Shown here: piece by piece, positions 44,105 to 52,747 of the stretch
Numbering within the stretch: position 1 is the stretch's first letter
Layout: every line of letters starts with the position of its first letter
DNA from: Bacillota bacterium
Lineage (GTDB): Bacteria; Bacillota; Clostridia; Peptostreptococcales; Anaerovoracaceae
DNA length: 64,000 bases
Assembly: GCA_017432345.1 (NCBI GenBank)
Contig: JAFRJI010000046.1
Location: 1-64,000, forward strand
Reading direction: 5' to 3'
Made by a program: the position numbers and the translations under genes
The notes under the pieces: generated by a model
Told to the model about the DNA's origin: nothing
Database searches by the model: none
Seen by the model: the letters and a program-made list of their open reading frames with translations, nothing else

Positions 44105-47100
44105 ATGTTAAAGATCCATTACGGCAATGAAGCCACACAAAAAGAGAAATACTTATTTGACCACATCGACCCGGAGCGGAAGACGATCCTTCTCGTACCG
44201 GATCAGTATTCCCTGCAGATGGAACGGGACGCGCTGGCACATTTCCGCGGCCGGCATTCCGCGCTGCTCAATTTTATGGTGGCGGACTTCTCCAGTCTCG
44301 GTCGCAAGGTGGTCAAGGCTTCGGCCTGTAAGGAACCGGAACTCATCGATAAGTACGGCCGGCATATGCTGCTGGCGCTGCTCATCGACAAGCTGTCCGG
44401 AGACCTGAGCATCTATAAGAGAATGAGCGGCCGCAATTCGTTCACCGCGCTAATGAACCAGCTGATTTCCGAGATGAAGCGGTACGGAACGAAACCGTCG
44501 GATCTGAGCGGCGTGTTCGAAGACGGCACCGCCCATTCCTATCTGGAATACAAACTGGAAGACATCGAGCGGATCTACCGCGCCTACGAAGAGGCGGTGG
44601 ACGGCAAGTTCCTCGACTCGGAAGACTACATCCGCTTCTTCGGTGATCTGATCCGGGACGCGGAGCTCGTCCGCGGCGCAGATATCTGGGTCTACGGATT
44701 CGACACGTTCACCCCGCTGAACATCCTCGTCTTGCAAAGGCTTTTGCAGTCAGCCGGTGATCTGCACGTGATCATGACGTGCGAGTACGCCGGCGACAGT
44801 TCCCCGGAAACGCCGATGGACGCACGGAAGCTGACCGTCGGGGAAGGCGAGGGGCTGTTCGATCTGCCGCGCCGTGTCATCCAGCAGCTGGTGAACATGG
44901 CGGACGAGGCTGGGCAAAATTCTTCGATCGAGCCGATCATGGATGTCCGGGAGAGGGCCTTTGCGCCAGTTGTCGAACTGGCGGAAACCTCCAACATCTA
45001 CGCGGAAGCGGAACGGGCGGCGGCGTACATTCTGGGACTGGTCCGTGACGAAGGGTACCGGTTCGGGGACATCGCCCTCATCTGCAACGACATGGACGTA
45101 AGGGGCAGAGTGCTTCTAAGAACTTTGCACCGGTGGGGGATCCCGGCGTTCGCGGATCAGAAGCGCAGTGTGCTCCATCAGCCGGTGGTGCGGTTTTTGC
45201 TGTCGCTTCTGGACATCATGGTCAGGGGATTCGTCAGCGAGAACATCATGAGTCTCGTGAAGACGGGGCTGCTGGGATGGAGCCGCGGGGACGAGGAACT
45301 TTTGCAGAATTACGTGGAGGAGTTCCGGATCCGTTCCAACAAGTGGAAAGAACCGTTCACCCTGATGGGTGACGTATATACGGAAGAGGAGCTGCGCCGG
45401 CTCAACGAGATGCGCGCGGAAATCGTCGAAATCGTACAGACGTCCAAGGACGAGACAGGGCGTCGTAACACCGCGGAAGAAAAAGTGCGCGGGATCTATA
45501 ACTATCTGGAAAAGCGCTTTGCGATCCGCGACCGGATCGGCGGGATCATCGAGCAGCAGAACGAGATGGGCCTCGTGGAAGGCGCGGCGGAAACAGCGCA
45601 GAGCTGGAATCTCATCTGCAGCCTGTTTACGCAGATCGTACGCGTGATCGGGGAACAGCGGATCAGCAATGACACGCTGCGGTCTTTGATCGGCGCCGGG
45701 CTGGAGGAAGCGGAGATCGGCCTCGTCCCGCAAAGTTCTGATTGCGTGCTCATCGGCACGATGCAGCGGACGAGAATGAGCCGGATCAAAGTGTTGATGG
45801 TCGCCGGAGCCAACGAGGGCGTGCTGCCGATCCAGAGCGGCGAGACCGGCCTGCTGACCGAAAAGGAACTTGCCCGGCTCGAAGATCTGAACGTCCGCAT
45901 AGCGAAGCGGGAGGAAGTGACCCGTCAGGAAGAACAGCTGGCGATCTACCGGAATCTGTCGCTGCCGACAGACCGGTTGTACATGTCTTACAGCCTGGCT
46001 GACGAGAACGGCAAGGGTTCATCACCGTCATCATTGTTCAGTGAACTGAAGGATATGCTGGGTGTCCCGGTCATGGGCGACATCGGCCAACATGACGAAA
46101 TGGAAAAGATCACGTCTCCAAAGGGCACGCTGCCATACATGGCCGGCGCCATGCGGGACTATATAGAAAGCAGCAAGATCGACAGCACCTGGCTGGCGAC
46201 GATGCAGTGGTATGAGGAACACGACGAAGAGGATCTGCGCAGGATCGTTTCCGGGCTGCAGTTCAGCAACCGGCTCGAGGCACTGGGCCAGGAAATGGCG
46301 GATGCGCTGTATTGCGGCGACTCTGATAGGATGTTCGTGAGCGCGTCGCGGCTCGAAAGGTACAGCGAGTGTCCGTTCAAGCATTTCGTCGACCGGGGAC
46401 TGCGGGCGGACGAGCAGCGGGTGTTCGAGATCGGCGGCCGCGAGATCGGCGACGTCTATCACGAATGCCTTATGAAACTCTCGCAAAAACTTACGCCGGC
46501 AGACGGCGCTTCCGTGACGGCGGCGACTTCGCCGTGGATGAACGTCACGCGGGAGGAATGCGACGAACTGGTAAAGGGAATCATTATAGAGGAAGCCGAC
46601 GGTTACCGCGAAGGGATCTTTGACGCGAATGCAGAAGGGCGGTTCCGGCGCGACCGGATCGTGAGCATTTGCAGCGAAGTAGCCTGGGCGCTGGTGCAGC
46701 AGGTACGCGGCAGCCGGATCAGATCCATGCGCTTTGAGGAACCGTTCGGGTTCAGCGGCAATGCGCTTCCGCCAATCAAGGTGCAGCTGTCCGGCGGCAA
46801 GGAAGCGTGGCTGCGCGGGAAGATCGACCGCATGGACGTATTGGACGTGCCGGGCGGTGGATCTCTAGGCAACGGCGCAGTGAGCATCGTCGACTACAAG
46901 AGCGGCAACAACCAGATCAATACGGATGAGATCAAGAGCGGCTACAAGCTGCAGCTGATGGTATATATGAATGCAGCGCGGCAGGCGGAAGAAACGGAAT
47001 TGGAACCGGCCGGCGTATTCTATTTCAAGATCCGCGAGCAGACCGCTGATGCGGAAGGAACCGCAGACGGAGATGACACGCGTGAAGCGGCAGAGAAAAA

Positions 47101-47500
47101 ACTCAAAGAAGGGTATGTCATGGAAGGGATCACCATCGATGACAAGCGACTCTTCCAGGCGTTCGACGGACCGTTCTACCGCGAAGCGTCCGAGGGGAAC
47201 AGCTGCAAATCCACAACAATCCCGATCAAGCACGCGAAAACCAAAGACGTCTACTCGGCCCTGGGGAACAGCGAACTCCTGAGCGAGAGCGATTTCAAAG
47301 AACTTTGCGATATAACGACGCAGCAGGTGGAGCGGATCTGCCGGGAAATCTACGAGGGCAGGATCGACATCGCCCCGAAACGTGAGAAAAAGGGAAAGGA
47401 TGCGAACGGCGCCCGCAGGAACGCCTGCACGTACTGCGGCTACCGGAGCATTTGCATGTTCGACACCACCTTCGACGGCTGCCGGTACACAGAGGTATAA
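44105..47500 (+). CDS. addB: Helicase-exonuclease AddAB, subunit AddB
   Basis: AddB is the Chi-recognising, nuclease-bearing partner of AddA in double-strand break processing. At 1131 aa it is full length. It has the N-terminal UvrD-like part (ILLVPDQYSLQMERDAL) and a C-terminal PD-(D/E)XK nuclease (KIDRMDVLD, VSIVDYKSGNN). The iron-sulfur cysteines are one in SECPFKHFVDRG and CTYCGYRSIC (CX2CX5C) near the end. The N-terminal Walker A site, usually GRAGSGKT in relatives, reads GNEATQKE here and is probably inactive. AddA is not in the window; the next gene on this strand is unrelated. No ribosome binding site precedes the ATG. Confidence 0.93.
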   Translation: MLKIHYGNEATQKEKYLFDHIDPERKTILLVPDQYSLQMERDALAHFRGRHSALLNFMVADFSSLGRKVVKASACKEPELIDKYGRHMLLALLIDKLSGDLSIYKRMSGRNSFTALMNQLISEMKRYGTKPSDLSGVFEDGTAHSYLEYKLEDIERIYRAYEEAVDGKFLDSEDYIRFFGDLIRDAELVRGADIWVYGFDTFTPLNILVLQRLLQSAGDLHVIMTCEYAGDSSPETPMDARKLTVGEGEGLFDLPRRVIQQLVNMADEAGQNSSIEPIMDVRERAFAPVVELAETSNIYAEAERAAAYILGLVRDEGYRFGDIALICNDMDVRGRVLLRTLHRWGIPAFADQKRSVLHQPVVRFLLSLLDIMVRGFVSENIMSLVKTGLLGWSRGDEELLQNYVEEFRIRSNKWKEPFTLMGDVYTEEELRRLNEMRAEIVEIVQTSKDETGRRNTAEEKVRGIYNYLEKRFAIRDRIGGIIEQQNEMGLVEGAAETAQSWNLICSLFTQIVRVIGEQRISNDTLRSLIGAGLEEAEIGLVPQSSDCVLIGTMQRTRMSRIKVLMVAGANEGVLPIQSGETGLLTEKELARLEDLNVRIAKREEVTRQEEQLAIYRNLSLPTDRLYMSYSLADENGKGSSPSSLFSELKDMLGVPVMGDIGQHDEMEKITSPKGTLPYMAGAMRDYIESSKIDSTWLATMQWYEEHDEEDLRRIVSGLQFSNRLEALGQEMADALYCGDSDRMFVSASRLERYSECPFKHFVDRGLRADEQRVFEIGGREIGDVYHECLMKLSQKLTPADGASVTAATSPWMNVTREECDELVKGIIIEEADGYREGIFDANAEGRFRRDRIVSICSEVAWALVQQVRGSRIRSMRFEEPFGFSGNALPPIKVQLSGGKEAWLRGKIDRMDVLDVPGGGSLGNGAVSIVDYKSGNNQINTDEIKSGYKLQLMVYMNAARQAEETELEPAGVFYFKIREQTADAEGTADGDDTREAAEKKLKEGYVMEGITIDDKRLFQAFDGPFYREASEGNSCKSTTIPIKHAKTKDVYSALGNSELLSESDFKELCDITTQQVERICREIYEGRIDIAPKREKKGKDANGARRNACTYCGYRSICMFDTTFDGCRYTEV

Positions 47501-47504
47501 AAAA

Positions 47505-47538
47505 ATGGCTTCGGAATGATGATTCCGGAGCCATTCTG
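47505..47538. terminator. Bidirectional terminator between addB and the cbiD fragment
   Basis: ATGGCTTCGGAAT (47505-47517) pairs with ATTCCGGAGCCAT (47522-47534), 13 pairs with one G-T, loop GATG. The minus strand has the better T run (TTTTTT), so it is oriented mainly for the cbiD fragment. Confidence 0.88.
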
Positions 47539-47548
47539 TTTCAGTAAA

Positions 47549-48121
47549 TCATACGGTTACGCTTCGCCGTCTGTCTTTGATTCGGTGTGCACGGCTGCAG
47601 GACTTGCCGCCGCGAGGGCCTCCGCCGGTAAGGCCTTCTTCCACATCTTCGCCCAGTTCTTCGCAAACGGCTCTGACCGCGTCCGTGATCATCCGGCGCG
47701 GGCCGGAGTTGATGGCCGCATTGCCGACCGGCTGATCCAGCCCCGGCTTGGTCACGCGTCCGATGCCTTTGCCGCCGTCGATGTGGATGCCGGGTTCGGC
47801 CGCTCTCGACACATCAGCGCGGATAAGCATGCCGTCGGTGACATCGGCGTCGTCGCCGGCGTCTTTCGGGACAGCCGCCCAGGCGCTGTAGGCTGCAGGG
47901 TGATCGGCCGTATCCCCGCCGGCCTGTCCGTCGAACCCGAAGTGCTCGATCTCGACCTCGACCGGGATGCCTTTGCCCGTCATTAGAGACACGGAAACAG
48001 GGACGCTTCCGGTGAGAAGCATCCTCGTTGCGGCTGCCGCGGCCAGCGCGGCGCATGTTCCGGTTGTGTATCCGCATCGCAGCATCTTTATGCCGCTGCG
48101 ATGGTAGTGTTCAAAGGACAT
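47549..48121 (-). pseudogene. CbiD (cobalt-precorrin-5B C1-methyltransferase), N-terminal part only
   Basis: CbiD methylates a corrin-ring intermediate in anaerobic cobalamin synthesis and is usually about 350-370 aa. Here only the first half is present. The N-terminal signature LRCGYTTGTCAALAAAAATRMLLTG, then KDAGDDADVTDGMLI, GIHIDGGKGIGRVTKPGLDQPVG and AAINSGPRRMITDAV are intact. After about residue 150 the sequence turns into an unrelated arginine-rich tail and stops at 190 aa. No continuation in another frame was found before the terminator. No other cobalamin genes are nearby. TGGAGG precedes the ATG, so it may still be translated. I consider it a remnant; a stand-alone short variant is the alternative. 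Confidence 0.75.
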
Positions 48122-48197
48122 AGTTCCTCCATTTAATCATATTCTGACTTTTAAAACCTATCATATCCACAAAAAAGCGTCAATAACCAAAGAATTT

Positions 48198-48206
48198 TGG
48201 TATACT
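48198..48206 (+). promoter_or_regulatory. Extended -10 promoter abutting the DMT transporter start codon
   Basis: TGGTATACT with the hexamer at 48201-48206 lies 6 bases before the ATG at 48213. No Shine-Dalgarno sequence is present, so a leaderless mRNA is likely. Confidence 0.65.
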
Positions 48207-48212
48207 ACTTAC

Positions 48213-49154
48213 ATGAGTTCCCATGCAAAAGCGATCGGTGCCGTGATCATCGGCAACACGATATTCGGTTTCAGTTTTATCTTTTCCAAAATGGCGCTGC
48301 AGATCACGTTGCCGAGCGTGATGATCGCGGTACGTTTTGTTATGGCATTCATCGCCCTGAACCTCATCGTGTTCTTCGGCCGGATGATCCAGGTGTCAGA
48401 CGGGCAGGGCGGCCGGCGTCCGCTGGTTAGCTTCTCGCTGCGGGGCAAACCGCCGCTCTATATCCTGCTGCTGGCGCTGTTCCAGCCGATCCTGTATTTT
48501 CTCTGTGAAAGCTACGGGATCGTGTTCACATCGGCAGCCTTTTCGGGAACCATCATCGCGATCATCCCGATCTGCGGGATCATCTTCGATGTGCTGATCA
48601 TGCACTCCAAGGTCCGCCTGCGCCAGGTCATCTGCGCGGTCATGTCCGCCGTCGGCGTGGCGATCACTACTATCGGGGCGGAAGGGATGAAGTCTTCACT
48701 CATCGGACTGCTGTTCCTGCTCGGCGCGGTAACGGCCGGGTCGCTGTTCTATGTTTTCAGCAAAAAATCCGGCACGGATTACAACCCGCTGGAGCAGACG
48801 TACGTCATGTTCGCTTTCGGCAGTCTGGTCTATACGATCTTCGCGCTGGTGCAGTGCCGCGGCCAGTATTCCGAACTGATCTTCGCCGCATTGGCACAGC
48901 CGCAGTTTATCGTGTCCGTGCTCTATCTGGCAATCTTGTCATCAGTCATCGCTTTCATTTCACTCAACTACGGAACCGTCCGCGTGACCGTTTCCGAGGC
49001 GTCGATCTTCGCCAACCTGACGACGGTCATCTCGATCCTCGCCGGGGTCATTTTCCTGCACGAGACCTTCACCGGTTTCCAGATCATCGGTGCCATCGTG
49101 ATCCTGGTCAGCGTCTTCTTTGCCAATTACACCAAAACACCCGCAAAGGCATAA
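48213..49154 (+). CDS. DMT-superfamily (EamA) transporter
   Basis: This 313-aa integral membrane protein has about ten hydrophobic helices in two EamA repeats. The first starts AIGAVIIGNTIFGFSFIFSKMAL; the second ends in YGTVRVTVSEASIFANLTTVISILAGVIFLHE, the usual late EamA signature. It is a drug/metabolite exporter of unknown substrate. The start codon is fixed by the membrane-start pattern and by the promoter, whose -10 box ends six bases before the ATG. It diverges from the cbiD fragment. Confidence 0.88.
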   Translation: MSSHAKAIGAVIIGNTIFGFSFIFSKMALQITLPSVMIAVRFVMAFIALNLIVFFGRMIQVSDGQGGRRPLVSFSLRGKPPLYILLLALFQPILYFLCESYGIVFTSAAFSGTIIAIIPICGIIFDVLIMHSKVRLRQVICAVMSAVGVAITTIGAEGMKSSLIGLLFLLGAVTAGSLFYVFSKKSGTDYNPLEQTYVMFAFGSLVYTIFALVQCRGQYSELIFAALAQPQFIVSVLYLAILSSVIAFISLNYGTVRVTVSEASIFANLTTVISILAGVIFLHETFTGFQIIGAIVILVSVFFANYTKTPAKA

Positions 49155-49286
49155 GAATTCTTTAAATATAGTAATGTTCGGGGAATTGCCGCTTTAGCAG
49201 TTTAAAAAAACGCAATGGGGGAATATAATGAAAAAAACGGCAATTTTTTGATGCAGATAAAGACAGAAACAGGAAGAAAAGGCTGT

Positions 49287-50612
49287 ATGAAGAAATTTGT
49301 TTTCATCGGGGCAGGATCTCTGGATTTTACGAGAAAACTGATACGGGACCTGATGACATTCCCGGTATTTGATGACTGTGAGATCGCACTCGTCGATATC
49401 GATGAGAAGCGGCTTTCCTATGCGAAAAAAGGCGCTGAAAAGATCATCCGGGCCGGCGGTCATCATGCCGTTGTAACGGCAACGACGGAGCGGCGTGAAG
49501 TGCTGCCGGGTGCCGACGGCGTACTGATCACGGTGCTGCAGGGCGGCGTGGAAGTCTGGCGGCATGATGTCGAGGTCCCAAAGAAATATGGCGTGGACAT
49601 CTGCGTCGGCGATACGCGCGGGCCATCCGGCATCTTCCGTTTTCTGCGGACGGCGCCGCTGCTGCTGCAGATCATCCGTGATGTCGAAGAACTTTGCCCG
49701 AAAGCGACCGTTCTTAATTATACGAATCCGATGGCGATGAACGTCAGTTACCTGCAGGCGCAGACCGATGTCAGCGTCACGGGGCTTTGCCACAGCGTGC
49801 AAGGGACTGCCAGAATGCTGGCGGGTTGGATCGGACTGAAGCCGGAAGAGTTGGAATACACCTGTGTGGGGATCAACCACCAGGCCTTTTATCTGGAATT
49901 GAAGCACGATGGACAGGATATGTATCCGGCACTGTTTGAAGCCGTTAAACGGCCGGAAGTCGCGGAGGAGGAACCGGTTCGGATCGAGATGTTCCGGTAT
50001 CTGAAGTATTTCCCGACGGAATCGTCCGGACACAATTCTGAATACAATCCATGGTTCCGCAAGCGGCCGGACCTCATCGAGAAATACTGTCTGCACGGAA
50101 CGGGATGGAACCCGGGGGAATACGCGTACATTCTCCGGGAGTACCAGGAGCGGGAGCATACCTGGGAAAAGGAATATACCGATTGGTTGGCGGAACAGGA
50201 AATCGATCTGGAGCGCGGCAATGAGTACGCCTCCAAGGTATTCAATGCGATTTTTGGAGATCAGGAGCCGTATCCGTTCAACGCGAATCTGAGAAACAAA
50301 GGCTATGTCACGAACATCGATGAAGGTGCCTGTGTGGAAGTGCCGGCACTGGCTGACAGAAACGGCATTCATGTAAAAGGCGTCTATACGCTTCCGCCGC
50401 AGATCAGCGCATTGGTCGGTCATTCGGCGAAGCTGGAGGAAATGGCGGTGCAGGGCGCCATCCAGGGAGATCCGGAGCTGGTGTTCCAGGCAGTGCTGCA
50501 GGATCCGCTGACGGCCAGTGTTTGCAGTATGGAAGAGATCCACAGCATGGTACAGGAAATGCTGGAACAGAATGCGGACTATCTGGGCTATTTTCAAACA
50601 TTAAAAATATAG
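49287..50612 (+). CDS. Glycoside hydrolase family 4 enzyme (alpha-galactosidase/glucuronidase type)
   Basis: This 441-aa NAD- and manganese-dependent glycosidase has the N-terminal Rossmann motif FIGAGSLDFTRKLIRDL, VLNYTNPMAMN, the metal-binding cysteine in GLCHSVQG and the second ligand His in GINHQAFYLEL. The lack of the phospho-sugar signature of 6-phospho-glucosidases and the GLCHS form point to the MelA/LplD side (alpha-galactosidase or alpha-glucuronidase); the substrate cannot be settled. No signal peptide, so it acts in the cytoplasm. ATG at 49287 is chosen because AAAAGG is close upstream and the family N-terminus starts here. It leads an operon with three lipoprotein genes. Confidence 0.9.
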   Translation: MKKFVFIGAGSLDFTRKLIRDLMTFPVFDDCEIALVDIDEKRLSYAKKGAEKIIRAGGHHAVVTATTERREVLPGADGVLITVLQGGVEVWRHDVEVPKKYGVDICVGDTRGPSGIFRFLRTAPLLLQIIRDVEELCPKATVLNYTNPMAMNVSYLQAQTDVSVTGLCHSVQGTARMLAGWIGLKPEELEYTCVGINHQAFYLELKHDGQDMYPALFEAVKRPEVAEEEPVRIEMFRYLKYFPTESSGHNSEYNPWFRKRPDLIEKYCLHGTGWNPGEYAYILREYQEREHTWEKEYTDWLAEQEIDLERGNEYASKVFNAIFGDQEPYPFNANLRNKGYVTNIDEGACVEVPALADRNGIHVKGVYTLPPQISALVGHSAKLEEMAVQGAIQGDPELVFQAVLQDPLTASVCSMEEIHSMVQEMLEQNADYLGYFQTLKI

Positions 50613-50631
50613 ATACAGGGGAGGTATTAGA

Positions 50632-51219
50632 ATGAAGAAGAAATGGTTGATCATCGCGCTGGCTATGGTTTTTGCATTGGGCTTTATGGGATGTGACGAT
50701 CAGAAAGAAAAGACGGTAGAGCCAGAAGACGCGGATATCCAGGAAATGGTGCAGCCGGAAGAAGAGACGACGGCGCCGGAGGCGGCGGAGGCGGCCTCAA
50801 ACACGCAGACGATCACGATGGGGAACGTGCAGATGCAGATTCCGTCAAAGTGGACGCAGGATAATAACGAAAGTTCTGAAATGACACACGTCTACAAGAC
50901 CGCTGACGGCAATACCGTGTTTACCATTGAAGCAATGCAGGCGCCGGCGGAAGTCGACTCCGCAGTTCTGGGGGAGACCACCGAGGAATACATTTCGGAG
51001 CTGGGCTATGCGGAAATCGGTTACTATGACACGACCGTAGGTAGCTCCATTGAGGGAAAAATCATCCCGGTCGACAAGGGAGACAACCCGCACGGGAAAT
51101 ACGAACAGATCATAACCATCGGCAAGGGGAAGACCGTAGTCGCCATCTGCTGCGAGCAGAGCACCGACGATTTCACGGAATTCAACAACGCACTGGAAAC
51201 GGTGAAGTTCATAAACTAG
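50632..51219 (+). CDS. Unknown lipoprotein 1 of the GH4 operon
   Basis: This 195-aa protein has a lipoprotein signal peptide ending LGFMGC (Cys near residue 21). A Glu/Pro/Ala-rich linker follows (~25-58), then a globular domain (MGNVQMQIPSKWTQDNNESSEM... AICCEQSTDDFTEFNNALETVKF). The domain resembles small beta-rich lipoprotein domains that sit at the cell surface; I do not recognise a function. GGGGAGG is 7 bases upstream and only 19 bases separate it from the GH4 gene. Confidence 0.8.
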   Translation: MKKKWLIIALAMVFALGFMGCDDQKEKTVEPEDADIQEMVQPEEETTAPEAAEAASNTQTITMGNVQMQIPSKWTQDNNESSEMTHVYKTADGNTVFTIEAMQAPAEVDSAVLGETTEEYISELGYAEIGYYDTTVGSSIEGKIIPVDKGDNPHGKYEQIITIGKGKTVVAICCEQSTDDFTEFNNALETVKFIN

Positions 51220-51258
51220 TGGGAACGGAATCGATTTGATTTGAAAGGAACGAAGGAT

Positions 51259-51891
51259 ATGAAAAAACGGTTTATGATCCTCTGCGCATGCCTGATGACG
51301 CTGATGATGGTCTTCGCGTTTGCGGGCTGCGGCAGTTCTGAGGAAACAGAAGAGTCAACGGAAGCGGCGACGGAAGAAACGACCGTGGAATCGGAAGGCG
51401 CCATCTATGGATACACCGGGACGGATCCGGCAGAGCTGGCGATCTATCAGTACATGACGGACAATGTATCGCAGAACTATCCGGTCGCCGATGCGAGTAT
51501 TCCTGTCGTCACCATCATCAACAGGGATGAAAGCAATCCTGAGGATGTTCTCATCACGGGTGATTATTGGATCTACAATTACAATGTTGACGGGGACACG
51601 CTGCTATGCGCTTCCGGAGGAGACCATCCGGGCTGCATGCATCTGATAGAGAACGAGGACGGCACATATTCCGTTACCGCCTTCGATGTGGTGAAAGACG
51701 GCAGCGAATATGATTCCAGCGCCCAGGAGATATTCGGCGAAGACTATGAGACGTTTGTTGCCGTCAACGGCGACGAAGAGACGCGGGAAGAAATCAGAAC
51801 ACGAACGGTTTCGACCTATGTCAAGGCGAACGATCTTTCATGTACGCAGTATCAGGACGAAGGATGGGATCCGGTAAAGCTGGATCTGTAA
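51259..51891 (+). CDS. Unknown lipoprotein 2 of the GH4 operon
   Basis: This 210-aa protein has a signal peptide with lipobox FAGC (Cys near residue 24) and a Glu/Thr-rich linker. The globular domain starts YGYTGTDPAELAIYQYMTDNVSQNY and includes ITGDYWIYNYNVDGDTLLCASGG. The function is unknown. ATG at 51259 with GAAGGAT is preferred to an upstream in-frame TTG at 51241. It lies 39 bases after lipoprotein 1 and 22 before the cystatin-like lipoprotein gene. Confidence 0.78.
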   Translation: MKKRFMILCACLMTLMMVFAFAGCGSSEETEESTEAATEETTVESEGAIYGYTGTDPAELAIYQYMTDNVSQNYPVADASIPVVTIINRDESNPEDVLITGDYWIYNYNVDGDTLLCASGGDHPGCMHLIENEDGTYSVTAFDVVKDGSEYDSSAQEIFGEDYETFVAVNGDEETREEIRTRTVSTYVKANDLSCTQYQDEGWDPVKLDL

Positions 51892-51913
51892 ATAAAGAAA
51901 GGGAAAAACGAAC

Positions 51914-52615
51914 ATGAAAAAGATTTTGATCATGCTGCTGGTTGCGGCGATGGCAGTATTTATGGGTGCCTGCGGTTCATCAGAAGATGAAGTGGGCGAG
52001 GAAGAACTGGTCACCGGAGGCTGGACGATCGCCGATCAGGAGGAAGCGGCTTTACCGGAGGAAGTGAAGGGCGTCTATGAGACGTTCGTAAATGAGAACG
52101 GTTCAGAACTCGTTCCGATCGCTTACATAGCCAAGCAGGTCGTAGCCGGAATGAATTACGAACTGATCTGCAAGGATGAGGAAAACGGCACTTTGCAGTC
52201 CGTATGCCTTTATCAGGATCCACAGGGAGATCTTAGCGATACAATCATCAATGAATTTGATGTTACGGATTATGTGGATAGCGGCGATACCGAAAGCGAT
52301 GAGGCAACTGCCGAGCCGGTTGCCGGCGGTTGGGAAGTACCGGAAGATTACACCGTTGTACCGCTTCCAAAGGACGCACAAAAGGCTTTTGAAAAGGCAG
52401 TTGCAGAGTTTGACGGAAATGAACTGGAGCCGATGGCACTGCTCGCGACCCAGCTTGTTTCGGGTACGAACTATGCGATCCTCTGCCACAGCACGCTGGT
52501 AACCGCTGAGCCGGTCACCGCCTTGGATGTGGTGACAGTTTACGAAGACCTGGATGGCAATGCGGAGATCACGAATATCTGCATGCTGGATCCGGCGGAA
52601 CTGAACGAAGAATAA
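51914..52615 (+). CDS. Lipoprotein with two tandem cystatin-like domains
   Basis: This 233-aa protein has a signal peptide with lipobox MGAC (Cys20). Two repeats follow, residues ~33-122 and ~136-233. Each has the features that define type-1 cystatins (stefins): an N-terminal Gly pair (GG35-36, GG138-139), a helix, then QVVAG at 75-79 in the first and QLVSG at 180-184 in the second, each followed by NY. The Gly-to-QxVxG spacing is 40 and 42 residues, as in stefins. Cystatins block papain-like C1 peptidases, one of which is encoded at 30.4 kb. Inhibitory activity is inferred. It closes the GH4-lipoprotein operon. Confidence 0.75.
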   Translation: MKKILIMLLVAAMAVFMGACGSSEDEVGEEELVTGGWTIADQEEAALPEEVKGVYETFVNENGSELVPIAYIAKQVVAGMNYELICKDEENGTLQSVCLYQDPQGDLSDTIINEFDVTDYVDSGDTESDEATAEPVAGGWEVPEDYTVVPLPKDAQKAFEKAVAEFDGNELEPMALLATQLVSGTNYAILCHSTLVTAEPVTALDVVTVYEDLDGNAEITNICMLDPAELNEE

Positions 52616-52638
52616 CGAAAAGCAGCGAAGACGAAAAA

Positions 52639-52668
52639 ACGAGACATCCTCAGGATGTCTCGTTTTCG
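52639..52668. terminator. Bidirectional terminator between the lipoprotein operon and the tRNA genes
   Basis: ACGAGACATCC (52639-52649) pairs perfectly with GGATGTCTCGT (52653-52663) over a 3-base loop. AAAAA precedes and TTTT follows, so both directions have a T run. It ends the lipoprotein operon and, on the minus strand, the tRNA transcript. Confidence 0.93.
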
Positions 52669-52670
52669 TT

Positions 52671-52746
52671 TGGTGGAGCATACGAGGCTCGAACTCGTGA
52701 CCTTATGACTGCCAGTCATACGCGCTCCCAGCTGCGCCAATGCCCC
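52671..52746 (-). tRNA. tRNA-Ala (anticodon GGC)
   Basis: Read on the minus strand, the 76-base gene begins GGGGCAT and ends ATGCTCCACCA. The acceptor stem has the G3-T70 pair that identifies alanine tRNAs, and CCA is encoded. The anticodon stem TATGA/TCATA holds the loop CTGGCAG with anticodon GGC. The T-arm GTTCGAGCC is normal. Confidence 0.95.
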
Positions 52747-52747
52747 A

